DNA from: Futiania mangrovi | GTDB taxonomy: Bacteria > Pseudomonadota > Alphaproteobacteria > Futianiales > Futianiaceae | NCBI RefSeq assembly: GCF_024158125.1 | Contig: NZ_JAMZFT010000001.1 | Span: forward strand, 186,001-250,000 | Direction: 5' to 3' | Length of the DNA stretch: 64,000 nt | In this document: positions 13,495-23,315 of the stretch, piece by piece | Position numbering within the stretch: position 1 is the stretch's first letter | Layout of the letters: each line of letters starts with the position of its first letter | Notes under the pieces: model-generated | Seen by the model: the letters and a program-made list of their open reading frames with translations, nothing else | Database searches by the model: none | What the model was told of the DNA's origin: nothing | Translations under genes and position numbers: made by a program

Positions 13495-15751
13495 GCTCCA
13501 CGAAACTGGAAATCACCTTCTTCGTCCCCGCCTTGTCGAATGCGACCACCAGCTTGTTGCCGTCGGCCTGCTGGATGCGTCCATAGCCGAATTTCTGGTG
13601 GAAGACACGCATGCCTTTCGCAAAGGCGTTGGCTGCGGCGGGATCGTTCGTGGCCACGAGTTCGGCCACGCTGTCTACCACGGGGCTGCGGGCATAGCGG
13701 CCCTGCGCCACGTTCTCCCGCAGCCGCGCCCAGCCGGGGCTGGAATAGGTCGAGGGGGCATGGCCTGCGCCCCGGAACGGGTCGTGCGTCGAATAGGAGG
13801 CATAGAGCCCGGGCGCGCTTTCCTTCTCGACATGGGCGTCGGGGATCTCCTCCAGGAAGCGCGACGGCAGGGCAGATTGCCACTGGTTGTAGAGCCGGCG
13901 GTTCGAGGCATGCGTGATGATCGCCCGGCGCTTGGCCCGCGTGATGCCGACATAGGCGAGGCGGCGTTCCTCCTCCAGGCCCTTGAGTCCGCTCTCGTCG
14001 AGCGTGCGCTGGGAGGGGAAGAGCCCTTCCTCCCACCCGGGCAGGAAGACCGTGTCGAACTCCAGCCCCTTCGCCCCGTGCAGGGTCATGATGGAGACCT
14101 TCTCGCCCTCCGCCGACTGCTCGTTCTCCATGACGAGCGAGACATGTTCGAGGAAGCCGCCGAGGTTCTCGAACGCCTCCATCGCGCGGACAAGCTCCTT
14201 GAGGTTGTCGAGCCGGCCCGGCGCTTCCGGAGAGCGGTCCATCTGGAACATCTCGGTATAGCCGCTCTCGTCGAGCACGGTTTCGGTCAGTTCCGGGTGT
14301 GGCAAGACCTCAGCCGCCTGCCGCCACCGCGCAAAATCGTCGAGCAAAGCCGCGAGCGCATTGCGCGCCCTCGGCTTCAGCTCGTCGGTCTGGACGAGCG
14401 CGCCCGCCGCCGCCGTCAGCGACACGCCTTCGAGCCGGGCGGCGGCGTGCAGCGCCTGCAGCGTCGCGTCGCCGAGCCCGCGCTTGGGCTTGTTCACGAT
14501 CCGCTCGAACGCGAGGTCGTCGTCGGGCGACTGGATGACGCGCAGATAGGCGAGCGCGTCGCGGATCTCCATCCGCTCGTAGAAGCGCGGGCCGCCGATC
14601 ACGCGGTAGGGGATGGCGGTGGTGACGAAGCGCTCCTCGAACTCCCGCATCTGGGAGGATGCGCGCACGAGGATCGCCATGGTGTCGAGGGACTGGCCCT
14701 GGCGGTGCAGCGTCTCGATCTTCTCGGCGACGAAGCGGGCTTCCTCCTCCCCGTCCCAGAGGCCGCGCACGCGGATCTTCTCGCCCGCGTCGCCCTCGGT
14801 CCACAGCGTCTTGCCGAGCCGGTCCTCGTTGGTGGCGATAAGGCCCGAGGCCGCGCCGAGGATGTTGGGCGTCGAGCGGTAATTGCGCTCCAGCCGGATG
14901 ATCTTCGCGCCGGGGAAATCGCTCTCGAAGCGCAGGATGTTGCCGACCTCAGCACCGCGCCAGCCATAGATCGACTGGTCGTCGTCGCCGACGCAGCAGA
15001 TGTTTTTCGAGCCCTGCGCGAGCAGCCGCAGCCACAGGTATTGCGCCGTGTTGGTGTCCTGGTACTCGTCCACCAGCACATAGCGGAACTTGCGGTGATA
15101 GTCGGCGAGCACGTCGGGATGGTCCTGGAAGAGCCGCGTCGTCAGCAGCAGCAGGTCGCCGAAGTCGACGGCGTTCAGCACGCGCAGCCGCTCCTGGTAC
15201 TGGCGGTAGATGTCGAGGCCCTTGCCGCCCGCGAGGTCGTGTGCCTCGCCCCCCGGCACCTGGTCGGGGCCGAGGCCCTTGTTCTTCCAGCGGTCGATCT
15301 GGGCGTGGATCATGCGCGCGGGCCAGCGCTTCTCGTCCACGCCCTCGGCCTGCAGCAACTGCTTGATGAGCCGGATCTGGTCGTCGGCGTCGAGGATGGT
15401 AAAGTTCGATTTCAGCCCCGCAAGCTCCGCATGGCGGCGCAGGATCTTGGCGGCGATCGCATGAAAGGTGCCGAGCCAGGGCATCCCCTCCACCACGCCG
15501 CCGACCAGCGCGCCGATCCGCTCCTGCATCTCGCGGGCGGCCTTGTTGGTGAAGGTCACGGCGAGGATCTGCGACGGCCACGCAAGGCCCGTCGCCAGGA
15601 TGTGCGCGAGGCGCGTGGTCAACACCCGCGTCTTGCCGGTCCCGGCGCCCGCGAGCACGAGCACCGCACCGTCCGTCATCAGCACGGCTTCGCGCTGTGC
15701 CTCGTTGAGGCCGGCGAGATAGGGGGCAGCAGTGTCGGGCGTGTGCGTCAT
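13487..15751 (-). CDS. uvrD: UvrD/PcrA-type superfamily 1 DNA helicase
   Basis: 3'-5' DNA helicase of nucleotide excision and mismatch repair. Visible helicase motifs in order are AGAGTGKT (Walker A), DEYQDTN (motif II), GDDDQSIYGWRGA (motif III), LERNYRS (motif IV), TLHGAKGLEFD (motif V) and YVGITRAK (motif VI). The chosen start (MTHTPDTAAPYLAGLN) gives 754 residues; 55 further in-frame upstream codons do not look like the family. The C-terminal Tudor-like region (GYGRIQQADGNKLVVAFDKAG) matches PcrA/UvrD. Its stop overlaps the prmA start. Confidence 0.94.
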   Translation of the reverse strand: MTHTPDTAAPYLAGLNEAQREAVLMTDGAVLVLAGAGTGKTRVLTTRLAHILATGLAWPSQILAVTFTNKAAREMQERIGALVGGVVEGMPWLGTFHAIAAKILRRHAELAGLKSNFTILDADDQIRLIKQLLQAEGVDEKRWPARMIHAQIDRWKNKGLGPDQVPGGEAHDLAGGKGLDIYRQYQERLRVLNAVDFGDLLLLTTRLFQDHPDVLADYHRKFRYVLVDEYQDTNTAQYLWLRLLAQGSKNICCVGDDDQSIYGWRGAEVGNILRFESDFPGAKIIRLERNYRSTPNILGAASGLIATNEDRLGKTLWTEGDAGEKIRVRGLWDGEEEARFVAEKIETLHRQGQSLDTMAILVRASSQMREFEERFVTTAIPYRVIGGPRFYERMEIRDALAYLRVIQSPDDDLAFERIVNKPKRGLGDATLQALHAAARLEGVSLTAAAGALVQTDELKPRARNALAALLDDFARWRQAAEVLPHPELTETVLDESGYTEMFQMDRSPEAPGRLDNLKELVRAMEAFENLGGFLEHVSLVMENEQSAEGEKVSIMTLHGAKGLEFDTVFLPGWEEGLFPSQRTLDESGLKGLEEERRLAYVGITRAKRRAIITHASNRRLYNQWQSALPSRFLEEIPDAHVEKESAPGLYASYSTHDPFRGAGHAPSTYSSPGWARLRENVAQGRYARSPVVDSVAELVATNDPAAANAFAKGMRVFHQKFGYGRIQQADGNKLVVAFDKAGTKKVISSFVERA

Positions 15752-15857
15752 GGGAGCTCGTGCGAATCCGGTGGTTGGGCGATGAGTATAGGGCAAGGGG
15801 ACGCCCGCGTCGGCCCCGGCGGCGGCGAAATCCGGCCAACTGGCTGCGCGGCCGCGC

Positions 15858-17468
15858 CTAGCGGTGTTCCTCTTCATGGGCATCGAGGAGGGCGCGTGCA
15901 AGGGTCCGGTAGGCATCCGAGCGCCGAACGACGCCGATGGCCCGCTCCGGCTCGTCGGGATCGACGATCCAAACGGCCTCGCGGTTTTCCCGCTCCATCA
16001 GGTCCAGCGCCGCGGCGAGCGATGCGTCGGGGGCAATCCGTGGGGTATCCTCGTTGAGGCCGATGCCGGGCGGTAGCTCCGGCGCCTCGCGCATCACGTC
16101 GGTCACGGTGACGCCGTCGAGCACGATCCGCGTCGGAGGCTCCTCCACCGGTACGCCCGAGCGGACAAGCTGCATGCGGAAGAAGCCCGAGCCCGCGAAA
16201 TACTGCATCGCCATCGACGAGATCGAGGCCGCGATCATCGCGAAGATCGCGACCTGGTAGTTGCCGGTCAGTTCGAAGCTGATCAGCGTGGTCGAGATCG
16301 GCGCGCCGAGCACCGCCGCCGAGACGGCCGCCATGCCGATCAGGGCGTAGAGCCCATGCGGCCCCGCAAGCTGCGGAAACGCGGCCGCCGCCACGATCCA
16401 GAAGGCGGTTCCCGTCACCAGCCCGACATAGAGCGAGGGCGAGAAGACGCCAGAGCCTGCACGTCCGCCGATCGTGATCGCGGTGGCCGCCGTCTTTGCC
16501 GCCGCAAGGGCGACCAGCATGACGAAGCCGGGCGGCGCCTCCAGCAGGCGGCCGACCGCCTCGTACCCCACGCCGAGCACCTGCGGCATCTGCGTTGCGA
16601 TCGCGCCGACCAGCGCACCGGCGAGCGTGGTCCTGAGCCAGATCGGGGCCCGCGTGCGTGCCGCGACGTCCTCCACGAGGAAGATCGAGCGCGTGAAGGC
16701 GATCGCGACCAGGCCACACACCAGCCCCAGCAGCGCGAAGGCGGGAATTTCCCAATAGGACTGGAGGGTGAAGATCGGCACCTCGAACACGTGCGCATTG
16801 CCGAGGTGCAGGCGCGAGACGAGCGTGCCCATCACGCTGGCGATCACGATGGGCGCGAAGGCGGAGGGCGCGTAGTGGCCGAGCACCACCTCCAGCGCGA
16901 ACAGGACGCCCGCGATCGGCGCATTGAACGAGGCCGACACGGCCGCCGCGACGCCGCAGCCCAGCAGGATGCGCCGCTCCCGCTGGGGAAGGCCGATCCG
17001 CCGCGCGAAGAGGGTGGAGAGCGTGGCGCCCAGGTGCACGACCGGACCCTCGCGGCCCATGCTGAAGCCGGAGCCGAGCGCGATCACGTTGCACAGGGCG
17101 CTAATGAGCCCGATGCGGCGGCTCATCTTCGCGCGGCGCAGAAGGCGGGCCTTTATGACATCGGCGACGCCATGGATACGCCGGTCCTCGATGGTGAAGC
17201 GCAGGATCAGCCCGACGAGGAGACCGCCGCCCGCCGTCACCGCCACGACGCGCCACGCGGGCAGGGCCTCGGCACCGGTTGCGAGCGCCGCCTCGTTCGC
17301 GCCGAACGCCAGCGTCTGCAGGAAGGAGACGCACCACCAGAAGAGCAACGCGCCATAAGCCGCCACGGTGCCGAGCGCAAGCGCATAGAGCCAGACGACC
17401 GGTTGCGTGCTGTGCGTCAGGTCCCACCAGAGGCGCTTGGCCGCCGCTGCTTTCAGATAGTCGCGCAT
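15858..17468 (-). CDS. ClC-family chloride channel/antiporter with C-terminal CBS-like region
   Basis: Integral membrane chloride transporter of 536 residues. The anion-selectivity motifs are recognisable as GSGFSMGREGP, which includes the gating Glu, and GGRAGSGVFSPSL. The gating Glu is present in both channels and antiporters, so the mode is open. After about residue 430 comes a cytoplasmic region with weak CBS-repeat character (VTVTDVMREAP, then IVDPDEPERAIGVVRRSD). The start at MRDYLKAAAAKRL is preferred over 47 extra low-complexity codons upstream. It lies 34 bp downstream of the pentapeptide-repeat gene on the same strand. Confidence 0.9.
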   Translation of the reverse strand: MRDYLKAAAAKRLWWDLTHSTQPVVWLYALALGTVAAYGALLFWWCVSFLQTLAFGANEAALATGAEALPAWRVVAVTAGGGLLVGLILRFTIEDRRIHGVADVIKARLLRRAKMSRRIGLISALCNVIALGSGFSMGREGPVVHLGATLSTLFARRIGLPQRERRILLGCGVAAAVSASFNAPIAGVLFALEVVLGHYAPSAFAPIVIASVMGTLVSRLHLGNAHVFEVPIFTLQSYWEIPAFALLGLVCGLVAIAFTRSIFLVEDVAARTRAPIWLRTTLAGALVGAIATQMPQVLGVGYEAVGRLLEAPPGFVMLVALAAAKTAATAITIGGRAGSGVFSPSLYVGLVTGTAFWIVAAAAFPQLAGPHGLYALIGMAAVSAAVLGAPISTTLISFELTGNYQVAIFAMIAASISSMAMQYFAGSGFFRMQLVRSGVPVEEPPTRIVLDGVTVTDVMREAPELPPGIGLNEDTPRIAPDASLAAALDLMERENREAVWIVDPDEPERAIGVVRRSDAYRTLARALLDAHEEEHR

Positions 17469-17502
17469 GCGCCCCCGGCCGGTCCCTCCTTCTGGCCCCT
17501 CG

Positions 17503-18006
17503 TCACTCGCAGATGCCGACGGAGCCTTCGCTGCAGACCGTCGTGCCGTCCGTCCAGGTGGCGCCGGACAGGTCGGCGCCGAGAAAATCGGCGCCGTCGA
17601 GCCTTGCACCTGTCAGGTCGGCATCCCGCAGGTTTGCGCGAAACAGCTTCGTCCGGCGCAGGTCCGTCTCGACCAGGGTCGCGCCCGCGAATACCGCGCG
17701 GGACAGGTCGGCCCCCGTCATGTTCGCCCCCGAAAGGTCGGCACCTGTGAAATCGGAGCCCAACGCGCGCGCGCGCCTGCCGTCGATCCCGGCGAGCGTG
17801 GCCTCTCGCAGGCTCGCCTGGTTCAGCCGCACGTCGCGGAGGTTGGCGCCGGTCAGGTCGGCTCCGTCGAAGACCCGTCCGTCCATCACGCAACGCCGCC
17901 AATCGGCGCCCGGCCGCGGCGGATCGGTACAGTCCGCCATCGCCGCCCCCGCCAGAATGGGCAGCGTCAGCAATGCCAGGCCAAGGCAAGCAACAGCTTT
18001 TTTCAT
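17503..18006 (-). CDS. exported pentapeptide-repeat protein
   Basis: 167-residue protein with a cleavable signal peptide (MKKAVACLGLALL, then an AxA-like site before residue 25) followed by about 20 pentapeptide repeats of the A(D/N)LXX kind, for example TGADLSGANMTGADLSRA. Such repeats form a right-handed quadrilateral beta-helix. The protein should be periplasmic. Cys residues near both ends (CTDPP and CSEGSVGIC) could form disulfides. The start ATG overlaps the stop of the thioesterase gene (TGATG), and a GTG one codon earlier is possible. Function unknown; the family has no single role. Confidence 0.85.
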   Translation of the reverse strand: MKKAVACLGLALLTLPILAGAAMADCTDPPRPGADWRRCVMDGRVFDGADLTGANLRDVRLNQASLREATLAGIDGRRARALGSDFTGADLSGANMTGADLSRAVFAGATLVETDLRRTKLFRANLRDADLTGARLDGADFLGADLSGATWTDGTTVCSEGSVGICE

Positions 18007-18518
18007 CACGCCCCCGGTTTCCGCCTGATTCCCAGCTGTGCGCCGACCTGCGGCGGCAGGGGCAGGTCGCGGTGCGCGGCCATCAGCGCCTCAACCTTCA
18101 TACGGGTCTCCTCCGTGAAGGGGCGCGTCTTGCGTGTCTTTAGGTCGACGAACACCGTTATCTGCTCCAGCGTGGCGGCGAGGTAGCCCTTGTCCGCATG
18201 GTACATGCTCAGGAAGTAGTGCACCTTCTTCGCATCGTGATCGATAAGTTGGATCGTGATGCGTAAAGGATCGCCTTCCCTGACCTCGCGCATGAAGAAG
18301 ATCTGGTTCTGCAAGGCAAACGGTCCGGCCCTGTCCTCCCTTGCCGATTTCGCCCCGATGCCCAGTTCGTCGAAAAACGGGTCGGTGGCCTTGTCGAACG
18401 CGAGCAGGTAATAGGCGACGTTCATGTGGCCGTTGTAATCGATCCATTCGGGACGGACGCTCAGGCGTACCACCTCGATCGGCTCTGCAGGATAGTGGAA
18501 GTCGTCTTTGGCAGTCAT
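18006..18518 (-). CDS. hotdog-fold thioesterase (4HBT-like)
   Basis: 170-residue acyl-CoA thioesterase-like protein. The sequence RPEWIDYNGHMNVAYYLLAFD carries the conserved hotdog motif with the catalytic-region Asp and the NGHMN helix start. It resembles the thioesterase found next to, or fused with, carnitine dehydrogenases in alphaproteobacteria, although no carnitine gene is nearby here. First gene of a three-gene minus-strand run (thioesterase, pentapeptide protein, ClC transporter) with overlapping or near-touching ends. Substrate unknown. Confidence 0.85.
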   Translation of the reverse strand: MTAKDDFHYPAEPIEVVRLSVRPEWIDYNGHMNVAYYLLAFDKATDPFFDELGIGAKSAREDRAGPFALQNQIFFMREVREGDPLRITIQLIDHDAKKVHYFLSMYHADKGYLAATLEQITVFVDLKTRKTRPFTEETRMKVEALMAAHRDLPLPPQVGAQLGIRRKPGA

Positions 18519-18652
18519 TGCAACCCGTGTACGCTGTCATGTGTTTTGGGGCCCGGATGTGGGGCCGAACCCACACTTAAGACCGGGGGCGCGCGCATGA
18601 CAAACAATTCGGCGGCTGCGGCGGCGGCCCGTGCTTGCCAGGAGGCATTTCG

Positions 18653-20044
18653 ATGAGCGTACTTTCCGATCCGGGAACGGAATGTCTGGCCGAACTCGCG
18701 GCGCTCCTCGGCGGCCGAATGACGCAGAACGCGGCGATCCGGGAGCGTCACGGCACCGACGAATCCTTCCACCCGACCGCTGCCCCGGATGCCGTCGTCT
18801 TTCCCCGCACGACGGAGGAGGTGGCGGAAATCGTTCGCATTTGCGCCCGGCACGGGACGCCGGTCATCCCCTATGGCACCGGCACGTCGCTGGAGGGGCA
18901 CATCGCCGCGCTGAGGGGCGGGATCAGCATCGACCTCGGCCAGATGGACCGCATCCTCCGGGTCGGTGCGGAAGACATGGACTGCACCGTCGAGGCGGGC
19001 GTCACGCGCAAGCAGCTCAACGCCTATCTTCGGGATACGGGCCTGTTCTTCCCGATCGACCCCGGTGCTGATGCAAGCCTCGGCGGCATGACGGCGACCC
19101 GGGCAAGCGGGACGAACGCCGTGCGCTATGGCACCATGCGTGAGAACGTGCTGGGCGTTACGGCGGTGCTGGCCAGCGGCAAGATCGTGCACACCGCGCG
19201 CCGGGCACGGAAGTCCTCGGCGGGCTATGACCTCACGCGGCTCTTCGTCGGTTCGGAAGGAACCTTGGGCGTGATTACCGAGGTGACGCTGCGCCTCTAC
19301 CCCCAGCCCGAGGCGGTGGCCGCCGGCGTGTGCCCCTTCCAGGACATGGAAGGCGCCGTCAACGCCGTGATCACGACGATCCAGATGGGTCTGCCGGTCG
19401 CGCGGATCGAACTTCTCGACGAGGTCCAGCTTGCCTCGGTGAACCGCTACGCGGGCTTCGACTACAAGGTGGCGCCGACGCTTTTCCTCGAGTTTCACGG
19501 CACCGATGCCTGGGTGAAGGAGCAGTCCGAGCGGTTCGGCGAGATCGCGAGGGACTTCGGCGGCGGCCCGTTCCGATGGGCCACGGAGCAGGAGGAACGC
19601 AGCGCCCTCTGGGACGCGCGGCACAAGGCGTGGTACGCCAACCAGGCGCTCAAGCCGGGAAGCCGGGGCTGGGCGACGGACGTATGCGTTCCGATATCGC
19701 GCCTGGCGGAGTGCATTCTGGAGACCAAGCTGGATATCGAGGAGTCGGGGCTCGTCGCGCCGCTGGTCGGCCATGTGGGTGACGGCAATTTCCATCTCTC
19801 GATCCTCGTCAACCCGGACGATCCGGAGGAGCTCGAGCGCGCGGAGGCACTGAACGACCGCCTCGTACGCCGGGCGCTTGCCATGGACGGCACCTGTACC
19901 GGCGAACATGGCGTCGGCTACGGCAAGATGGGCTACCTGCGCGAGGAACTGCCCGACGCGGTGCCGGTCATGGCCGCGATCAAGCGGGCGCTCGATCCGC
20001 AGGGGATCATGAATCCGGGCAAGATCGTTCCCAGCGAACCGTGA
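18653..20044 (+). CDS. FAD-linked dehydrogenase, D-lactate (cytochrome)/glycolate oxidase GlcD family
   Basis: FAD-dependent oxidoreductase of 463 residues that oxidises a D-2-hydroxy acid such as D-lactate or glycolate. The PCMH-type FAD-binding domain occupies the first 220 residues (PYGTGTSLEGH and GSEGTLGVITEVTLRL motifs). The C-terminal cap carries HVGDGNFH and GEHGVGYGKMGYL, which hold the conserved metal and substrate residues of this family. The start has AGGAGG seven bases upstream. GlcE/GlcF partners are absent, which favours a stand-alone D-lactate dehydrogenase over a glycolate oxidase subunit. The stop overlaps the asmA-like start. Confidence 0.88.
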   Translation: MSVLSDPGTECLAELAALLGGRMTQNAAIRERHGTDESFHPTAAPDAVVFPRTTEEVAEIVRICARHGTPVIPYGTGTSLEGHIAALRGGISIDLGQMDRILRVGAEDMDCTVEAGVTRKQLNAYLRDTGLFFPIDPGADASLGGMTATRASGTNAVRYGTMRENVLGVTAVLASGKIVHTARRARKSSAGYDLTRLFVGSEGTLGVITEVTLRLYPQPEAVAAGVCPFQDMEGAVNAVITTIQMGLPVARIELLDEVQLASVNRYAGFDYKVAPTLFLEFHGTDAWVKEQSERFGEIARDFGGGPFRWATEQEERSALWDARHKAWYANQALKPGSRGWATDVCVPISRLAECILETKLDIEESGLVAPLVGHVGDGNFHLSILVNPDDPEELERAEALNDRLVRRALAMDGTCTGEHGVGYGKMGYLREELPDAVPVMAAIKRALDPQGIMNPGKIVPSEP

Positions 20045-23043
20045 GCCGGGGGCAGCCGAGAAAGGCCGGGGTCGTGAAGCGGCGTCCGTGGGGGCGGCTG
20101 GCGCTCGTCACGGGCGTGTTGCTGGCCCTTGCCGCGGGGGCGGCGGTCCTGGCGGGCCCGCGTCTCGTCGACTGGCAGGCCGAACGGCCGCGGGTCGCCT
20201 TCGTGCTGTCGGCGCTCACCGGCCTCGACATCGAGATCGGCGGTACGCTCGACCTGTCGCTGCTGCCAGCGCCGCGGCTCTCCGCGTCCGGGGTGCGCAT
20301 CGCGGGTGCCGGGGGGCGCGGTGCGATGACGGTCGAGCGGCTCGATGCGCGTGTGAGGGTGATGCCCCTGCTGATCGGGCGGCTCGACCTCTCGGGGCTG
20401 CGCCTTTACCGGCCGGTGCTGCGCCTGGGCGATGTTGCGGTGCCGGAGCGGCTGGCGCCGGACCTGCTGCCCGCCGCGCTGTCGGATGTGCTGGTTGAGG
20501 ACGGCCGGGTCGAGTTCGCCGCGATGACCGGTGGCCGGGACGCGGTAGACATTCCCGTCGGCACCATCGAGACGCACCCCGAAACAGGCCTCGCGCGGCT
20601 CACGGGCGAGGTTCGGGTTGGCGGCCTTCCAGGCTCCTTGACGCTGGAGGCGACCGTGCGTGGGCGCGCGCGCGAGGTGCCGGTGCGTGCGAGCCTGCAA
20701 TTCGCCGATGCCGATGCGGCGGCGAAGTTCAGCGGTGCGCTCGCCCACGACGGCGTTCGCGGCCGCATCTCCGGCGAGGCGGCGCTCGCTGCGGCCGAGG
20801 GGCAGCCGGTGCCGCTGGCCTTCGCGGCTACGGTCGCGCCCGGACAGGGCGGCCATGTCCTGCGCGAGATGGAGGCCTCGGTCGGCGGGCAGGTGCTGCG
20901 CGGCGAGGCCCGCATGATCGGCGGCCCGGCGCCGGGGCTGACGCTCGCGCTGTCGGCGCGCCGGTTCGATGCACGCCCGCTGGGCCGCGCCTCGAAGGGC
21001 ATGGCGCGCCTTGTTTCGGGGATGGATACGGGGGTCCCGATTTCCCTCGCCATCGAGGCCGACAGGGTCATCCTGCCGCGCGGGACGGTGCGCGACATGG
21101 ATGTGCGCGCGCAGATCCGGGATGGTCTCATCCTGCTCAGCCGCGGTCATGCAGTCCTGCCGGGAGATGCCCGTCTGGGCCTGAGCGGACGGATCGTTCC
21201 AGATGGGGACCGGCTTGCGTTCAGCGGCGACGGCGATCTGCAGATCCTTCGGCTGCGCGAGACGCTTGCATGGGCCGGTATCGCGCTGCCGGACGCGGCG
21301 GGGGACCGGTTGCGCACGTTCACCGGGCGGTTTTCGCTGGAACGGCGCCCCGGCGAGACGCGCGTTCACGCCGTTTCGGGTCAGCTTGACGGCGTGCCAG
21401 TCGCGGGCGAGGGACACAGGGTTCGCGATGCCGACGGCTGCCGGATGGAGGCGAGGCTGTCGCTGACCGTTCTTCCCCTTCACGCCTATGGCCTGGGCGA
21501 ATGGCCCGGCACCGCGGAGGCATGGGCCGCGCCCTTGCGGACCTGTCCGCTCGAACTCGACGTCGCCGCTGCCGAGGTGCGGCTCGGGGCCGTCTCGCTG
21601 TCGGGCGTGGATGCGCGGCTTGCCGTCGCCGGAACGGCTGTCCGCGCCGAACTGGCCGTAGCGGCGCTGCCGTCTGGCGGCCGCCTCTCCGGCACGGCGG
21701 GCGCCGCCGACGGACGGCTCCGTACCGTCACGGGGCGGCTTGAGACGCCGGACCTCGCGGACGACCTGGCTGGCACCGGCTTCGCGGTGCCGGACTGGCT
21801 GGGACCGGATGTTCCAGCGTCGCTTGACGTGGCCCTCGACGCCGAGGGGGCGCTCAGCCTGTCAGGCACGGTGGCCGGTGCGGCCCTCGATGCGGTGGGG
21901 CAGATGGCGGACGGCCGGGTATCGGCCCTGTCGGCAACGCTCGATGGCCTGGTCGGCGGGCAGGTGCGGCAGGTTCTGGATGCGGCCGATCTCGGTGCCC
22001 TGACCCCGCTGATGCCGGATGCGTCGGGCAGACCGGTCAGTGCGTCGGCAGCGTGGGATGCGGAGGGGCGGCTGGACCTGCGTCTCTCGGGCGCTGGGAT
22101 CGGACTGACAGTCGCGGGCGAGGGGGGCGTCGGGGCCGGACAGCAGCGTCTCGCGCTGGAGCGCGCCGATGTCCTGGCGCAGGCCGAAGACGGCACATGG
22201 CAGCTGGGAGGTGTGCTGACCCGCGGCGACGGCGCGATGCGGCTGGGCCAGGCCCGGCTTGTCTTCGGGGCGAGCGAGGTTACCGGATCGGCGACGCTGG
22301 CCGAGGGGGAACTGGGGATCGTCCTCGATGGCGGCACGGTACAGGAAACCGATGCGCGCGCGCTGCTCGGGCATCTGCCGAAGCTGCTTGCGGGCGTCGA
22401 GCGGCTTCCCTACGCGGCGCTGCACCTCGAAGGCGCGATCGGCCGGCTGACGCTCGCCGGGATGGCGTTGCGGACGGTGACGCTCGATGCCGACCTCACC
22501 GGGCGCGCGCTGACGCTCAGCCGCCTGGACGCGGAGGCCGGGGCGGGGGGGCAGCTTGCCTTCTCAGGCGGCCTGGTGCCGGGTGGGACGGGCGAGGAGC
22601 CGGTCGCGCGCATCGCCCTGAACATCGCCGGTGTACCGCTGGACGGCATCCTCGCGCGGTTGACCCCGCTCGACCTGCACGCCGAAGGCGACCTGTCCGG
22701 TGAGGTCTCGGGCATCCTCACGGAGACGGGTGGCCTGAGCGAGCCGACGGGGGAACTGGCTTTGGTCGCGGGGGCCGGGCGCCTCGACGGCCTCGGCGCG
22801 TTGCCGCCGATCGCGTCGGAGTTCCAGCAGGACGGCGGCCTGGTCTTCGACCGGCTGTCAGGTGAGATCAGTCTCGCGGGGGCGCGCCTGCTGCTGCGAG
22901 ACATCGTCGCCGAACGCGCGGGGGCAACTGCCCGCATGACCGCGCTGCTGGTTCCCAGGACCGGGGCGCTGCGGGGCGCGGTCGAGGTGCGCAGCGCGTC
23001 CGGCATGAGCCTGCGCGCACCGCTCGATCCCGCCGCTCCCTGA
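20041..23043 (+). CDS. AsmA family protein
   Basis: 1000-residue protein with one N-terminal membrane helix (LALVTGVLLALAAGAAVLAG) and a long periplasmic beta-rich part containing the AsmA opening (VAFVLSALTGLDIEIGGTLDLSLLP). It probably belongs to the AsmA/TamB/YhdP group of bridge-like proteins implicated in lipid transport to the outer membrane. The middle is Ala/Gly/Leu-rich and poorly conserved. The GTG start overlaps the previous stop (GTGA), so it depends on upstream translation; a second GTG lies at residue 12. Why it is coupled to a lactate-type dehydrogenase is unclear. Confidence 0.85.
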   Translation: MSRGQPRKAGVVKRRPWGRLALVTGVLLALAAGAAVLAGPRLVDWQAERPRVAFVLSALTGLDIEIGGTLDLSLLPAPRLSASGVRIAGAGGRGAMTVERLDARVRVMPLLIGRLDLSGLRLYRPVLRLGDVAVPERLAPDLLPAALSDVLVEDGRVEFAAMTGGRDAVDIPVGTIETHPETGLARLTGEVRVGGLPGSLTLEATVRGRAREVPVRASLQFADADAAAKFSGALAHDGVRGRISGEAALAAAEGQPVPLAFAATVAPGQGGHVLREMEASVGGQVLRGEARMIGGPAPGLTLALSARRFDARPLGRASKGMARLVSGMDTGVPISLAIEADRVILPRGTVRDMDVRAQIRDGLILLSRGHAVLPGDARLGLSGRIVPDGDRLAFSGDGDLQILRLRETLAWAGIALPDAAGDRLRTFTGRFSLERRPGETRVHAVSGQLDGVPVAGEGHRVRDADGCRMEARLSLTVLPLHAYGLGEWPGTAEAWAAPLRTCPLELDVAAAEVRLGAVSLSGVDARLAVAGTAVRAELAVAALPSGGRLSGTAGAADGRLRTVTGRLETPDLADDLAGTGFAVPDWLGPDVPASLDVALDAEGALSLSGTVAGAALDAVGQMADGRVSALSATLDGLVGGQVRQVLDAADLGALTPLMPDASGRPVSASAAWDAEGRLDLRLSGAGIGLTVAGEGGVGAGQQRLALERADVLAQAEDGTWQLGGVLTRGDGAMRLGQARLVFGASEVTGSATLAEGELGIVLDGGTVQETDARALLGHLPKLLAGVERLPYAALHLEGAIGRLTLAGMALRTVTLDADLTGRALTLSRLDAEAGAGGQLAFSGGLVPGGTGEEPVARIALNIAGVPLDGILARLTPLDLHAEGDLSGEVSGILTETGGLSEPTGELALVAGAGRLDGLGALPPIASEFQQDGGLVFDRLSGEISLAGARLLLRDIVAERAGATARMTALLVPRTGALRGAVEVRSASGMSLRAPLDPAAP

Positions 23044-23052
23044 CGCTGCCTG

Positions 23053-23295
23053 CTAGTCCGCGGCGGGGATGTCGCCGCGCCGGGCGGCGTGCAGGACGTG
23101 GAGCCGCAGCGCACCCGCAAGGCCGGTGTCCGATCCGTCGCGCACGCGGGCGCCGTCGATGCGGGCGACGAAGGCGGCGAGGCTCAGGCCCTCGCGCGCG
23201 CAGAGCGCATCGACCGCGTTCCAGAACTCGGGCTCCAGCGCGACGCTGGTGCGGTGGCCCGCGATGGAGACCGAGCGTTTTACCGGCCGGGACAT
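23053..23295 (-). CDS. ribbon-helix-helix domain protein
   Basis: 80-residue protein starting MSRPVKRSVSIAGHRTSVAL, with the short beta-strand plus two helices of the RHH_4 type (EPEFWNAVDALCAREGLSL). Proteins like this sit close to fumC in many alphaproteobacteria. It may bind DNA, but the family lacks a settled function. Start 23295 is supported by family similarity; a GGGAAG lies about 7-12 bases upstream. It follows fumC by 20 bp and is probably co-transcribed with it. Confidence 0.82.
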   Translation of the reverse strand: MSRPVKRSVSIAGHRTSVALEPEFWNAVDALCAREGLSLAAFVARIDGARVRDGSDTGLAGALRLHVLHAARRGDIPAAD

Positions 23296-23315
23296 CGCGG
23301 GCAACTTCCCGTCCG

